From: Streptomyces sp. SAJ15
GTDB taxonomy: Bacteria > Actinomycetota > Actinomycetes > Streptomycetales > Streptomycetaceae
Reading direction: 5' to 3'
Length of the DNA: 64,000 bases
Assembly: GCF_007595705.1 (NCBI RefSeq)
Contig: NZ_NISY01000010.1
Location: 62,001-126,000, forward strand
The notes under the pieces are model-generated. The model was not told the origin of the DNA and did not search any database. It was given only the letters and a program-made list of their open reading frames with translations. Position numbers and translations under genes: made by a program. Positions 32,225-40,355 of the stretch are shown here, piece by piece (position 1 is the first letter of the stretch; every line of letters begins with the position of its first letter).

Positions 32225-33091
32225 ATGACCGCCCAGATTCTCGACGGCAAGGCCACCGCGGCCGCGATCAAGGCCGACCTCGTCTCCCGCGTGGAGGCGC
32301 TGAAGGCAGCCGGGCTCGCGCCCGGACTCGGCACCCTGCTGGTCGGCGAAGACCCCGGCAGCAAGTGGTACGTCGCGGGCAAGCACCGCGACTGCGCCGA
32401 GGTCGGCATCGCCTCCATCCGGCGCGAGCTGCCCGACACCGCCTCCCAGGAGGAGATCGAGGCGGCCGTCCGGGAGCTCAACGAGAACCCGGAGTGCACC
32501 GGTTACATCGTCCAGCTGCCGCTGCCCAAGGGCATCGACACCAACCGGGTGCTGGAGCTGATCGACCCGGCCAAGGACGCCGACGGGCTGCACCCGATGA
32601 GCCTGGGCCGCCTCGTCCTCAACGAGACCGGCCCGCTGCCGTGCACCCCGTACGGCATCATCGAGCTGCTGCGCCGCCACGGCGTGGAGATCAACGGGGC
32701 GCATGTCGTGGTCGTCGGCCGCGGCATCACCGTGGGGCGCTCCATCGGGCTGCTGCTCACCCGTCGCTCGGAGAACGCCACGGTCACGCTCTGCCACACC
32801 GGCACCCGCGACCTCTCCGCGCACCTGCGCCAGGCCGACATCATCGTGGCCGCGGCGGGTGTGGGCCACCTGATCAAGCCGGAGGACGTCAAGCCGGGCG
32901 CCGCGGTGCTCGACGTCGGCGTCAGCCGGGACGGCGAAGGCAAGATCATGGGCGATGTGGACCCGGGCGTGGCCGAGGTCGCCGGCTGGCTGTCGCCGAA
33001 CCCCGGCGGCGTCGGCCCGATGACCCGCGCCCAGCTGCTCGTCAACGTGGTGGAAGCCGCGGAGCGGCGGGCGGCCGCGAAGTCCGGCTGA
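32225..33091 (+). CDS. folD: Methylene-THF dehydrogenase/methenyl-THF cyclohydrolase
   Basis: The 288-residue bifunctional enzyme makes 10-formyl-THF from 5,10-methylene-THF, which feeds PurN and PurH just upstream. Visible features are GTLLVGEDPGSKWYVAGKHRDC (the YxxxK catalytic pair as Y and K), QLPLPKGID, and the NADP site VVVGRGITVGRSIGLLL. GGGAGGATGGAACC sits just before the ATG. DUF3017 follows after 18 bases, probably in the same operon. Confidence 0.97.
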   Translation: MTAQILDGKATAAAIKADLVSRVEALKAAGLAPGLGTLLVGEDPGSKWYVAGKHRDCAEVGIASIRRELPDTASQEEIEAAVRELNENPECTGYIVQLPLPKGIDTNRVLELIDPAKDADGLHPMSLGRLVLNETGPLPCTPYGIIELLRRHGVEINGAHVVVVGRGITVGRSIGLLLTRRSENATVTLCHTGTRDLSAHLRQADIIVAAAGVGHLIKPEDVKPGAAVLDVGVSRDGEGKIMGDVDPGVAEVAGWLSPNPGGVGPMTRAQLLVNVVEAAERRAAAKSG

Positions 33092-33109
33092 GGAAAGGGA
33101 GCGTGCGCC

Positions 33110-33697
33110 ATGGGCGCTGAGGTGCGGTCGCCGGGTGCGGGCGCGGACGACGGCGTGGAGCCGGGTGTGGTGACGACGGAGACGGCCAGCGGCACGAGCG
33201 AGGACGCCGGTACGGGCACGGACCCGGGCGCGGGCACCGGCACGGACCCGGACGCGGGTGCCGGTACGGGCACGCGCACGGCCGTGGGTGAGGTCGCGGC
33301 CGCGCCGCGCCGCCTCTCCCGCCGTTTCCCGCTGATCACCCGGGACACCGCCCGCCCCGAGGGCGGCGGGCGCGCCGCGTCCGGTCACGCCCCGGCGCCG
33401 GTGCGACAGTGGCCGCTGCTGGCGGTGATGGCCGGCGTCGGCGTCGGACTGCTGGTCGTGGCCTTCGACGCGTTCCGGGCCGGCACGATCATCGTGGGGC
33501 TGGCGCTGCTGCTCGGCGCCGTGCTGCGGTGGCTGCTGCCGGACGTCGGCATGCTCGCGGTGCGCTCGCGCTTCACCGACCTGGCGACCTACGGCGGCCT
33601 GGGCCTGGCGGTCGTGCTGCTGTCGATGATGGCGCAGCCGGACCCCTGGCTCGAAGTGCCGTTCCTGGAGGACCTGGTGCACTTCACCGTCCGCTGA
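33110..33697 (+). CDS. DUF3017-family membrane protein
   Basis: The 195-residue protein has a Gly/Thr/Asp-rich N-terminus (about 1-60), with GTGTDPGAG-type repeats. A basic region and three transmembrane helices follow (PLLAVMAGVGVGLLVVAFDAF, GTIIVGLALLLGAVLRWLL and TYGGLGLAVVLLSMMA). This small family is typical of actinobacteria and lies after folD in many of them; no function is known. AAAGGGAG precedes the ATG. A good terminator follows. Confidence 0.88.
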   Translation: MGAEVRSPGAGADDGVEPGVVTTETASGTSEDAGTGTDPGAGTGTDPDAGAGTGTRTAVGEVAAAPRRLSRRFPLITRDTARPEGGGRAASGHAPAPVRQWPLLAVMAGVGVGLLVVAFDAFRAGTIIVGLALLLGAVLRWLLPDVGMLAVRSRFTDLATYGGLGLAVVLLSMMAQPDPWLEVPFLEDLVHFTVR

Positions 33698-33788
33698 CCC
33701 ACGCGGCCCACGCGGCCCATGTGGCGCCTGTGGCCCATGTGGCGTACGGGCGTTGCCCCGTGAGGGCGCGCGCCTTTCACACCTTGGA

Positions 33789-33830
33789 GCGACCCGCTTC
33801 CGTTCATCGGAGGCGGGTCGCCCCTTTTTC
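33789..33830 (+). terminator. Intrinsic terminator with T-run after the folD operon
   Basis: GCGACCCGCTTCCG pairs with CGGAGGCGGGTCGC (one mismatch) over a 5-base loop and is followed by CCCTTTTTC. This is one of the few classic terminators with a T-run in the window. Confidence 0.92.
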
Positions 33831-33843
33831 TCTAGACGTCGAG

Positions 33844-33861
33844 TATCTTGATATCGAGATA
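33844..33861. promoter_or_regulatory. Operator-like palindrome upstream of icd (TamR-type candidate)
   Basis: TATCTTGATATCGAGATA is an 18-bp palindrome with one mismatch, 43 bases before the icd ATG. Its core TCTTGATATCGAGA matches the core TCTCGACACCAAGA found just ahead of mdh (consensus TCTYGAYAYCRAGA). As I recall, Streptomyces TamR, a MarR-family regulator that senses citrate and aconitate, binds sites of this kind at TCA-cycle genes. The assignment is an inference. Confidence 0.7.
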
Positions 33862-33904
33862 AGTGCCTGACTCAGTGACCCCACGTGAGAGGGACGTCCA
33901 GCCC

Positions 33905-35122
33905 ATGGCCAAGATCAAGGTGGTCAACCCCGTCGTCGAGCTCGACGGCGACGAGATGACCCGCATCATCTGGCAGCTCATCAAGGACAAGCTGCTCCTG
34001 CCCCACCTCGACGTCGACCTGCGCTACTTCGACCTCGGCATCCAGCACCGCGACGCCACCAGCGACCAGGTCACGGTCGAAGCGGCGCGTGCCATCAAGG
34101 AGCACGGGGTCGGGATCAAGTGCGCGACGATCAACCCGGATGAGGCGCGGGTCGAGGAGTTCGGCCTGAAGAAGATGTACCGGTCGCCCAACGGCACCAT
34201 CCGGAACATCCTCGGCGGCGTCATCTTCCGCGAGCCGATCCTCATGGCCAACGTGCCCCGGCTGATCCCCGGCTGGACCAAGCCGATCGTGATCGGCCGC
34301 CACGCCTTCGGCGACCAGTACCGGGCGACCGATCTGAAGATCCCCGGCGAGGGCACGCTCACCATGACCTTCCAACCCAAGGACGGCTCCGAGCCGATGG
34401 AGTTGGATGTCTACGACTTCCCGGGCCCCGGCGTCGCGCTCTCCATGTACAACCTGGACCAGTCGATCCGGGACTTCGCCCGGGCGTCCTTCAGCTACGG
34501 CCTGAGCCGGGACTTCCCGGTCTACCTGTCTACGAAGAACACCATCCTGAAGGCGTACGACGGCCGCTTCAAGGATCTCTTCCAGGAGGTCTTCGACGCC
34601 GAGTTCAAGACCGAGTTCGACGCCCGGGGCCTCACCTACGAGCACCGCCTGATCGACGACATGGTCGCCTCGGCGCTCAAGTGGGAGGGCGGCTACGTCT
34701 GGGCCTGCAAGAACTACGACGGGGATGTGCAGTCCGATGTCGTCGCCCAGGGCTTCGGCTCGCTCGGGCTGATGACCTCGGTGCTGATGTCCCCCGACGG
34801 CCGGACGGTGGAGACCGAGGCCGCGCACGGCACGGTCACCCGCCACTACCGCCAGCACCAGCAGGGCAAGGAGACCTCGACCAACCCGCTCGCCTCGATC
34901 TACGCGTGGACGCGCGGTCTGGCGCACCGCGGCACGCTGGACGGCACCCCCGAGGTGGTCGACTTCGCGCGGAAGCTGGAGGAGGTCTGCGTCGAGACCG
35001 TCGAGGGCGGTCAGATGACCAAGGATCTGGCGCTGCTGATCGGCCCCGAGCAGCCGTGGCTGACGACGGAGCAGTTCCTGGACGCGCTCGACACCGGGCT
35101 GCAGAAGCGGCTGCTGGACTGA
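33905..35122 (+). CDS. icd: NADP-dependent isocitrate dehydrogenase (homodimeric type)
   Basis: The 405-residue enzyme oxidises isocitrate to 2-oxoglutarate. Its sequence opens with KIKVVNPVVELDGDEMTRIIW and has KCATINPDEARVEEF, the substrate loop SPNGTIRNILGG, and GRHAFGDQYRATD. These are typical of the eukaryote-like homodimeric class and not of the E. coli type or the monomeric type. Metal ligands lie in YDGDVQSDVVAQG. ATG 33905 is where the family starts; the open frame extends back to 33863 without need. A palindromic operator-like site precedes it. Confidence 0.95.
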   Translation: MAKIKVVNPVVELDGDEMTRIIWQLIKDKLLLPHLDVDLRYFDLGIQHRDATSDQVTVEAARAIKEHGVGIKCATINPDEARVEEFGLKKMYRSPNGTIRNILGGVIFREPILMANVPRLIPGWTKPIVIGRHAFGDQYRATDLKIPGEGTLTMTFQPKDGSEPMELDVYDFPGPGVALSMYNLDQSIRDFARASFSYGLSRDFPVYLSTKNTILKAYDGRFKDLFQEVFDAEFKTEFDARGLTYEHRLIDDMVASALKWEGGYVWACKNYDGDVQSDVVAQGFGSLGLMTSVLMSPDGRTVETEAAHGTVTRHYRQHQQGKETSTNPLASIYAWTRGLAHRGTLDGTPEVVDFARKLEEVCVETVEGGQMTKDLALLIGPEQPWLTTEQFLDALDTGLQKRLLD

Positions 35123-35135
35123 GCGCGGGGCACCG

Positions 35136-35177
35136 GACGGCGGCCGGTCCCCTCCCCCGAGAGGACCGGCCGCCGTC
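35136..35177. terminator. Bidirectional terminator between icd and the peptidoglycan-binding gene
   Basis: GACGGCGGCCGGTCC and GGACCGGCCGCCGTC are perfect 15-bp arms with a 12-base loop, between convergent genes. Confidence 0.88.
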
Positions 35178-35213
35178 ATGTCGTCGCCGGGCCGGATCAG
35201 CCGCCGCGCCGGA

Positions 35214-35651
35214 TCAGCCGCTGCGCAGGTACTTCCAGGTCTTCTTGCCGACGACGCCGTCCTTCTTGATGTTGTGGGCACCCTGGAACTTCTTCACCGC
35301 GTTCGCGGTCCTGGTGCCGAACTTCCCGTCAATCGCGCCGGGGTTGTAGCCCCAGCCCTTGAGCATGCACTGGGCCTCCGTCACGTGCCTGCCCGAGTCG
35401 CCCTTGCCGATCACGGCGGACATGGTGTTGCTGTAGTTGGCGGTCCAGCCCCACTTGCCCCCCTCCAGCTTCTTCCACTTGTAGTCGCCGCCCTTGGGGC
35501 ACGCGGCCTTCGCTTCGACGTCCTGCGGGGCCACGGTCGCGTGGCCCTTCTCCGCGGACGCGGCGAAGGCGCCCGTGGACGGGCCGGCGAGCGCCAGTCC
35601 GCCGAAGGCGACGACGCTGGCGGCGAGCACGAGGTGCTTGCGACGGTTCAT
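35214..35651 (-). CDS. Secreted peptidoglycan-binding (PG_binding_1) protein
   Basis: The 145-residue protein has a signal peptide (MNRRKHLVLAASVVAFGGLALAG, cut near AFA). The mature part has a Cys pair (KAACPKGG and AQCMLKG) and a C-terminal peptidoglycan-binding repeat (about 85-142), with GDSGRHVTEAQCML, DGKFGTRTANAVKKFQ and GVVGKKTWKYL. The same domain ends the HTH sensor encoded divergently from it, with matching STxxDVAEAQCLL and DGVFGDRTERAVKRFQ, so ligand or partner sharing is likely. GGGGAGGAA lies 7 bases ahead of the ATG. Confidence 0.9.
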   Translation of the reverse strand: MNRRKHLVLAASVVAFGGLALAGPSTGAFAASAEKGHATVAPQDVEAKAACPKGGDYKWKKLEGGKWGWTANYSNTMSAVIGKGDSGRHVTEAQCMLKGWGYNPGAIDGKFGTRTANAVKKFQGAHNIKKDGVVGKKTWKYLRSG

Positions 35652-35722
35652 GGTCGGGTTCCTCCCCTGTGAACTGCCGGTCGGCGGGTGCCGGTTGGCG
35701 CTACCGAGATTGCAGGCCATTT

Positions 35723-35823
35723 CGGGACGCCGGCCAGCGCCCCGGCGACCCTGGGACACCGTGGGACGTCCCACGCGCCGACCTGCTGGGACGCCGGTCG
35801 GGGTGCGGACGCCGTGGGACGCC
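35723..35823. promoter_or_regulatory. Cluster of TGGGACGCC-type sites in a divergent control region
   Basis: Near-copies of TGGGACGCC start at 35723 (CGGGACGCC), 35752 (TGGGACACC), 35762 (TGGGACGTC), 35787 and 35815. The one at 35761-35774 forms a perfect palindrome GTGGGACGTCCCAC. They lie between the secreted peptidoglycan-binding gene and the HTH sensor operon and look like a multi-copy operator. The HTH proteins next door are the obvious candidates to bind here. Confidence 0.65.
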
Positions 35824-35950
35824 GGGGCGGGCGCGCGGCTGACCGAAACCCGCCGCCGCCGGGCCGCGCGGGGAACTCGTACCGCCCGCGCGCCGCTCTA
35901 TTCGGCACAGAGGCAGACATCGGGGGATGTCGAACGCGAATGGGGGGATC

Positions 35951-36823
35951 ATGTCGCGTTGGAAAGAGCTGCCGGAAAGACTGGACTCACGGGTCCGGCA
36001 ACTCGTCGTGCAGTTGCGGCGCCTGAAGGACCGGGGCGGGCTCAGCCTCTCCTCCCTGGCGACGCGCACGGGCTACAGCCGCTCCTCCTGGGAGCGGTAC
36101 CTCAACGGAAAGGCGCTGCCGCCGCGGGACGCGGTGGAGGGGCTGGCACGGGCCGCCGGGGCCGACCCGACCCGGCTGCTGGTGCTGCACGAACTCGCCG
36201 AGGAGGCGTGGGGCAGGGGTACGGACGAGGACGGCGGCACGGGCACGGACGGGGGCACGGAGGCGGACGCGGCCCGGGAGCCGACCCCGGACCACCCGTC
36301 CCAGGAGCACCCGTCCGAGGACCACCCGTCCGAGGATCACCCGTCCCCGGACCACCCGTCGCGTGACCCGTCCCCGGACGAAGACCGCCGCCCGCGCGGA
36401 CCCGTGGCGCTCATCGCGGCCCTCGTCATGGTGCTCGCCGCGGCGGCCGTGGCGCTGCTGGCCGTGGCGCCCTGGAGGGACGACGGCGCGCGCGGTGCCG
36501 GGGAACCGACGCGGGGGCCGCACGGGAGCGCCTCCTTCGCGCCCACCCCCGGCAGGACGTACAGCTGCGAGGTCCGCCGTGAGGGCGGCCTGTTGTACGC
36601 GGGCCACAGCACCACCCGGGACGCCATCCTCCAGATGAGCACGGCCGGGTGGGACGTGGCGGAGGCACAGTGCCTGCTGCGCCGCCACGGCTTCGACCCC
36701 GGCGGTGTGGACGGCGTCTTCGGCGACCGCACCGAGCGGGCGGTCAAGCGCTTCCAGAAGAGGTCCGAGCTGGTCGTGGACGGCAAGGTCGGCCCGCACA
36801 CCTGGAAGGCGTTGCGCGGGTGA
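35951..36823 (+). CDS. HTH-transmembrane regulator with outer peptidoglycan-binding domain
   Basis: The 290-residue protein has an XRE-type HTH (about 15-75, GLSLSSLATRTGYSRSSWERYLNGK), a linker with repeated DHPSEDHPS units (about 115-140) and one transmembrane helix (about 151-174). Outside is a peptidoglycan-binding domain (about 229-288, EAQCLLRRHGFDPGGVDGVFG). The layout suggests a one-component sensor with the HTH inside and the wall-binding domain outside. The ATG at 35951 is preferred over ATG 35927 because GGGGGGATC sits before it and the paralogue at 37996 starts at the same residue. The next gene overlaps it by 4 bases (GTGA). Confidence 0.85.
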   Translation: MSRWKELPERLDSRVRQLVVQLRRLKDRGGLSLSSLATRTGYSRSSWERYLNGKALPPRDAVEGLARAAGADPTRLLVLHELAEEAWGRGTDEDGGTGTDGGTEADAAREPTPDHPSQEHPSEDHPSEDHPSPDHPSRDPSPDEDRRPRGPVALIAALVMVLAAAAVALLAVAPWRDDGARGAGEPTRGPHGSASFAPTPGRTYSCEVRREGGLLYAGHSTTRDAILQMSTAGWDVAEAQCLLRRHGFDPGGVDGVFGDRTERAVKRFQKRSELVVDGKVGPHTWKALRG

Positions 36824-37719
36824 CCCGGGGGACGCGAACGGCCGGAGGCGATCCGGCGGCCCGCGCGCCCGAGTGCGTACGGCTGGCCGAGGGGCTGCGC
36901 GAGCTGCGGTCGCGCACGGGGCTGAGCCTGGCCGCGCTCGCCGCCCGCACCGCCTACAGCAAGTCGTCCTGGGAGCGTTACCTCAACGCCAAGAAGCTGC
37001 CTCCCCGGCAGGCCGTGGAGGCGCTGTGCGCGCTGGCGGACGAGCCCGCGGGACGGATGGTGGCGCTGTGGGAGCTGGCGGAGGCGGAGTGGAGCGGGCG
37101 CGCGCAGAGCGCGCCGGCGGCCGGTGGCGGGGACGGCACCCCGCCACCGCGCGGGGACGTGCCGGACCTGCCGCCCGACCCCTCCCCGGAGGGCCGCCGC
37201 CGCTCCCGGCGCCGACGGACCGCCCTTCTCGTGGCCCTGTGCGCGCTGGCGGCCGTCGTGGTCCTCGGGGTGGCGGCGTCGTTCGGCGAGGACTCCGCCG
37301 GGGGCGCGGGCGCCCGGCACCGCGCCCCCGGCACCTCTCCGCCGCCGGCCGGCTGCTCCGGCGCGGGGTGCGCCGGCAAGGACCCGGAGGCGATGGCCTG
37401 CGGCACCCAGGAGCGGGTGCGGACGCTCGGCCCGACCCGGCGGACTCCCACCGGGGCCCGGATGGAGATCAGATACAGCGCCGAGTGCCGCGCCGCCTGG
37501 GGCCGGATCTGGAACGCCCGGCCCGGGGACGCCGTCGGCATCTCGGCGCCCGGCCGGCCCGCGCGCTGGGCCACGGTACGGGACGACTACGACGCGGCGG
37601 GGTATCTCTACACCCTCATGGTCGGGGTCGAAGAGCGCCCGCGCGGGCTGTCGGTGTGCTTCCGACCGAAGGGCGCCGGGGCGAGGGGCGGCGCGGATGA
37701 TATGTGCTTCCGTCCTTGA
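36820..37719 (+). CDS. HTH-transmembrane regulator with outer DUF2690 domain
   Basis: The 299-residue protein is a paralogue of its neighbours. It has an XRE-type HTH (about 25-90, GLSLAALAARTAYSKSSWERYLNAK), a Pro-rich linker, an RRRSRRRR stop-transfer cluster, one transmembrane helix (about 135-154) and an outer DUF2690 domain starting CSGAGCAGKDPEAMAC (about 179-194). DUF2690 replaces the peptidoglycan-binding domain of the first gene. It is translationally coupled to that gene, so the two probably act together. GTG start. Confidence 0.85.
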   Translation: MTRGTRTAGGDPAARAPECVRLAEGLRELRSRTGLSLAALAARTAYSKSSWERYLNAKKLPPRQAVEALCALADEPAGRMVALWELAEAEWSGRAQSAPAAGGGDGTPPPRGDVPDLPPDPSPEGRRRSRRRRTALLVALCALAAVVVLGVAASFGEDSAGGAGARHRAPGTSPPPAGCSGAGCAGKDPEAMACGTQERVRTLGPTRRTPTGARMEIRYSAECRAAWGRIWNARPGDAVGISAPGRPARWATVRDDYDAAGYLYTLMVGVEERPRGLSVCFRPKGAGARGGADDMCFRP

Positions 37720-37995
37720 GGCGCAGGGAGTTCGGGCCGACGTTCCTCGAAAGTCTCCACCGCGCGCGACCGCTCCCTGGCCTGTGGTCGTTCTGGGATA
37801 CTGCTCGCCCAAGGGGCGCAAAAGGGGTACGAGCGGGGGCGGCAACCCCCCGATGCGCCCCGGGGTGGGGGAACTGCCGCCTCGAGCGGACGCATCTCCT
37901 GGGGTATCCGACACGGGGCGCCAGGGAGCGTCGCCCGGCGCGGGGCCGAAGGAGAAACCGCAGGGCACCGACACGGGGGGACAGGGGGAGGCATC

Positions 37996-39150
37996 ATGCC
38001 TCGTTGGAGGGAGCTGCCGGAGGAACTCGACCCGCAGGTGCGGGAGTTCACGGGGCAGCTGCGGCGGCTCGTGGAGCGCGGCGGCATGAGCGTCGCGACG
38101 GTCGCGGACCGCACCGGGTACAGCAAGACATCGTGGGACCGCTATCTCAACGGCCGACTGCTGCCCCCGCGCGGGGCGGTCGAGGCGCTGGCCGAGGCGA
38201 CCGGGACCGACGTCGCCCATCTGACCACGCTGTGGGAGCTGGCGGAGCGGGCCTGGAGCCGCTCCGAGATGCGCCACGACGTGACCATGGAGGCCATACG
38301 GGTGGCCCAGGCGCGGGCGGCGCTGGGGGAGTTCGGCCCACCCGCGCAGGCGAGGCAGACGAGGACGAACGGTCGCCCGAGCGAGCGGGTGGACGGGGTG
38401 GCGGCGGCGGGCGCGGCCGGGCCCGCCGCCCCCGCCCCGGCGGTCCGCCCCGCCCCGCCGCCTCTCGAACGCTTAGTCGTCACGCCGCCCTCGGCGGTGG
38501 TCCCGTCCTCCCCGCCGCCGGGCTCCGCCGCCCCGTCGCCGTCCTCCGCCGCCCCGTCGCGGCCGCCGGCACCGCCGGCCGGCGACCCGGGGCGGCCCGC
38601 CTCACCCCAGCCGCCCGAGGGGCAGCGCCGGCGCACGGCCGCGATGTTCGTGGCGGGCGTGGTCGGGGCGATCCTGGTGGTGGCGTCCGGGGTGCTGCTC
38701 TTCGGCGCCGACGAGGAACCCGCCGAGAACCGGGGACAGCCCTCGGCCACGCCCAGCACCGCCGGCGCGGCGCTCCCCAGCGGGGTCGGGTGCGCCGGGC
38801 AGGACTGCACGGGCAAGAACCCGGAGACCATGGGTTGCGGCGGCGAGCAGGCCCGGACGACGGCCAACGCGACCGTCGGCGACACCTATGTCGAGGTCCG
38901 CTACAGCGAGGTGTGCGGCGCCGCCTGGGCCCGGATCACCCGGGCCGCCCCCGGCGACTCGGTGCAGGTCTCGTCGGCCGGGGAGAACGGCGGCGGGGCC
39001 CGTACCCAGAGCGCGGACGTCAACGCCGACGGGGACGCCTACACCCAGATGCTGGCGGCCGCGTCGGCGGCGGAGGTCAAGGCGTGCGCGACGCTCGCCG
39101 ACAGCACGACGGGCTGCACCCGCCCGGTCGAGCCGGGCGCGTCCCCCTGA
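37996..39150 (+). CDS. HTH-transmembrane regulator with DUF2690 domain; contains a TTA codon
   Basis: The 384-residue protein is the third paralogue: XRE-type HTH (about 15-75, GMSVATVADRTGYSKTSWDRYLNGR), a long Pro/Ala/Ser linker (about 110-210), one transmembrane helix (about 215-238, AMFVAGVVGAILVVASGVLLFG) and an outer DUF2690 domain from GVGCAGQDCTGKNPETMGC. Leu160 is coded by TTA (38473-38475), which in Streptomyces is read only by the bldA tRNA, so translation should wait for development. GGGGGAGG precedes the ATG. It is 276 bases after the second paralogue and so has its own promoter region; no hairpin is clear there. Confidence 0.86.
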   Translation: MPRWRELPEELDPQVREFTGQLRRLVERGGMSVATVADRTGYSKTSWDRYLNGRLLPPRGAVEALAEATGTDVAHLTTLWELAERAWSRSEMRHDVTMEAIRVAQARAALGEFGPPAQARQTRTNGRPSERVDGVAAAGAAGPAAPAPAVRPAPPPLERLVVTPPSAVVPSSPPPGSAAPSPSSAAPSRPPAPPAGDPGRPASPQPPEGQRRRTAAMFVAGVVGAILVVASGVLLFGADEEPAENRGQPSATPSTAGAALPSGVGCAGQDCTGKNPETMGCGGEQARTTANATVGDTYVEVRYSEVCGAAWARITRAAPGDSVQVSSAGENGGGARTQSADVNADGDAYTQMLAAASAAEVKACATLADSTTGCTRPVEPGASP

Positions 39151-39197
39151 CCCTCACGGTCTGACCCTCACGGGTGAATTTCCGCGCGGACGGCCGA

Positions 39198-39228
39198 ACG
39201 GGCGAGCCCCCGAAGGGAGCTCGCCCGT
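39198..39228. terminator. Bidirectional terminator after the third HTH gene
   Basis: ACGGGCGAGC pairs with GCTCGCCCGT, a perfect 10-bp stem with an 11-base loop, between convergent genes. Confidence 0.8.
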
Positions 39229-39254
39229 GGTGTGACGCCCGACCGGCCGCCGGA

Positions 39255-39857
39255 TCAGCCGATGTGGGAGCTGAACGTGCCGTCCGCGGTGAGCACGACG
39301 GCCATCCCGTGGCCGCTGAGGAGCCCGGTGGCCCAGGCGCCGTGCTTCGGCTCCAGCGTGGCCACCACACGGCCCTCGGAGACGACCTTCATGATGTGGT
39401 GGTCGCCGACCTTGCTGATCTTGGCGGTAGAGCCGTCGACCAGCTTGAACGTGCCGGGGCCGTACTGCTCGCCGCCCACCCACGAGCGCACCTCGCCGTC
39501 GGGGGTGAGGACGGCCCACATGCCCTTGGCACTCTGGAAGCCGTCGCTCCGCTCCCCCTGCGCGTCGAGCTCGCCCGCCAGGTGAGGGCCGAAGAACATC
39601 TGCATGCGGTAGTGGTGGTCCCCCAGCTTGGTGATCTTTCCGGTGGAGCCGTCAGCCAGCTTCACGGTCTTGGTCGCCGCGGCCAGCGAGCCCTTGCCCT
39701 TGCCCTTCGCCGCGGAGGCGGACACCGAGGCGACCGGGGCCGCCTTCCCGTGGTCGGCGGCGACGGCCCCGGCCGCCGGGGCCAGCAGGGCGGCGGCCAG
39801 TGCGGCGGTGCCCAGGGCGCGGACGGCGGTACGGCGGCGGATCTTCGGAATCGACAT
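39255..39857 (-). CDS. Small secreted protein with an internal two-fold repeat
   Basis: The 200-residue protein has a signal peptide (cut near AVAA, about residue 35) and a Lys/Gly/Ala linker. Two related halves follow: each has VKLxDGST(G/A)KI(T/S)KxGDHH, then a run leading to GMWAVLTPDGEV or GMAVVLTADGTF. The pattern suggests a duplicated beta-rich module of about 60 residues. No catalytic motif or named family is seen. AGGAG lies 7 bases before the ATG. A 9-bp inverted repeat about 100 bases upstream may control it. Confidence 0.75.
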   Translation of the reverse strand: MSIPKIRRRTAVRALGTAALAAALLAPAAGAVAADHGKAAPVASVSASAAKGKGKGSLAAATKTVKLADGSTGKITKLGDHHYRMQMFFGPHLAGELDAQGERSDGFQSAKGMWAVLTPDGEVRSWVGGEQYGPGTFKLVDGSTAKISKVGDHHIMKVVSEGRVVATLEPKHGAWATGLLSGHGMAVVLTADGTFSSHIG

Positions 39858-39956
39858 GCGGATCTCCTGGTCAGGGAGGGGGCAGTGGTGGGTCGCATGC
39901 CGCGTGCGCTTCCCCTGTGGGGCGGTGAGGCGGGGCGGCCGTGCACTGACGAAGTT

Positions 39957-39984
39957 AGAGATCATCTCCGGCGGAATGATCTCT
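39957..39984. promoter_or_regulatory. Inverted repeat AGAGATCAT-N10-ATGATCTCT
   Basis: The arms are perfect 9-bp complements in an AT-richer patch, 100 bases upstream of the leftward secreted-protein gene. The lack of nearby genes pointing into it, and the AT content, favour an operator over a terminator. Confidence 0.6.
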
Positions 39985-40307
39985 TCCGTGTAACGGCCAC
40001 CCATCGGCGAGGCCGCGGTTTACCCACGTTCATGACGGTGGGCCGGTCGGGCCCGGATTCGCCCGCACTTTTCCGTCCCCGGTCACGCATGCGCCCGCCG
40101 ATTCCGGGCAGGCGCTTCGCAAGCCCCCCACGGGTGAGCCGCCGCCAGGCGGCCGTCTGCGCACCCCTCCCCTCCATGCCGGCAGACGGCCGCCTCGCGG
40201 TGCCGGAGGCCGTCCCACCGGCGCCCGTGGCCCGCGTGAGACGCGGTGAGGAGTGACACAGAGGGGTGGAGGTCCTGGCGCTGCCGGGTCGGATAGCCTG
40301 ACGCCGG

Positions 40308-40326
40308 TATCTCGACACCAAGAGAT
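40308..40326. promoter_or_regulatory. Operator-like site upstream of mdh, shared with icd
   Basis: TATCTCGACACCAAGAGAT lies 30 bases before the mdh ATG. Its core TCTCGACACCAAGA differs from the icd site core TCTTGATATCGAGA only by transitions and keeps the dyad. A common TCA-cycle regulator such as TamR is the simplest reading. Confidence 0.65.
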
Positions 40327-40355
40327 CGATCAAAAACCCAGCGCAGGAGACCGCC

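Larger units (their letters stand above)
39858..40355. other. 498-bp divergent intergenic region between the secreted-protein gene and mdh
   Basis: No gene is supported. The left part holds the promoter of the leftward gene and an inverted repeat. The middle (40020-40250) is ordinary high-GC sequence with no open frame of good coding character. The right end holds the mdh operator-like site and ribosome site. Confidence 0.5.
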
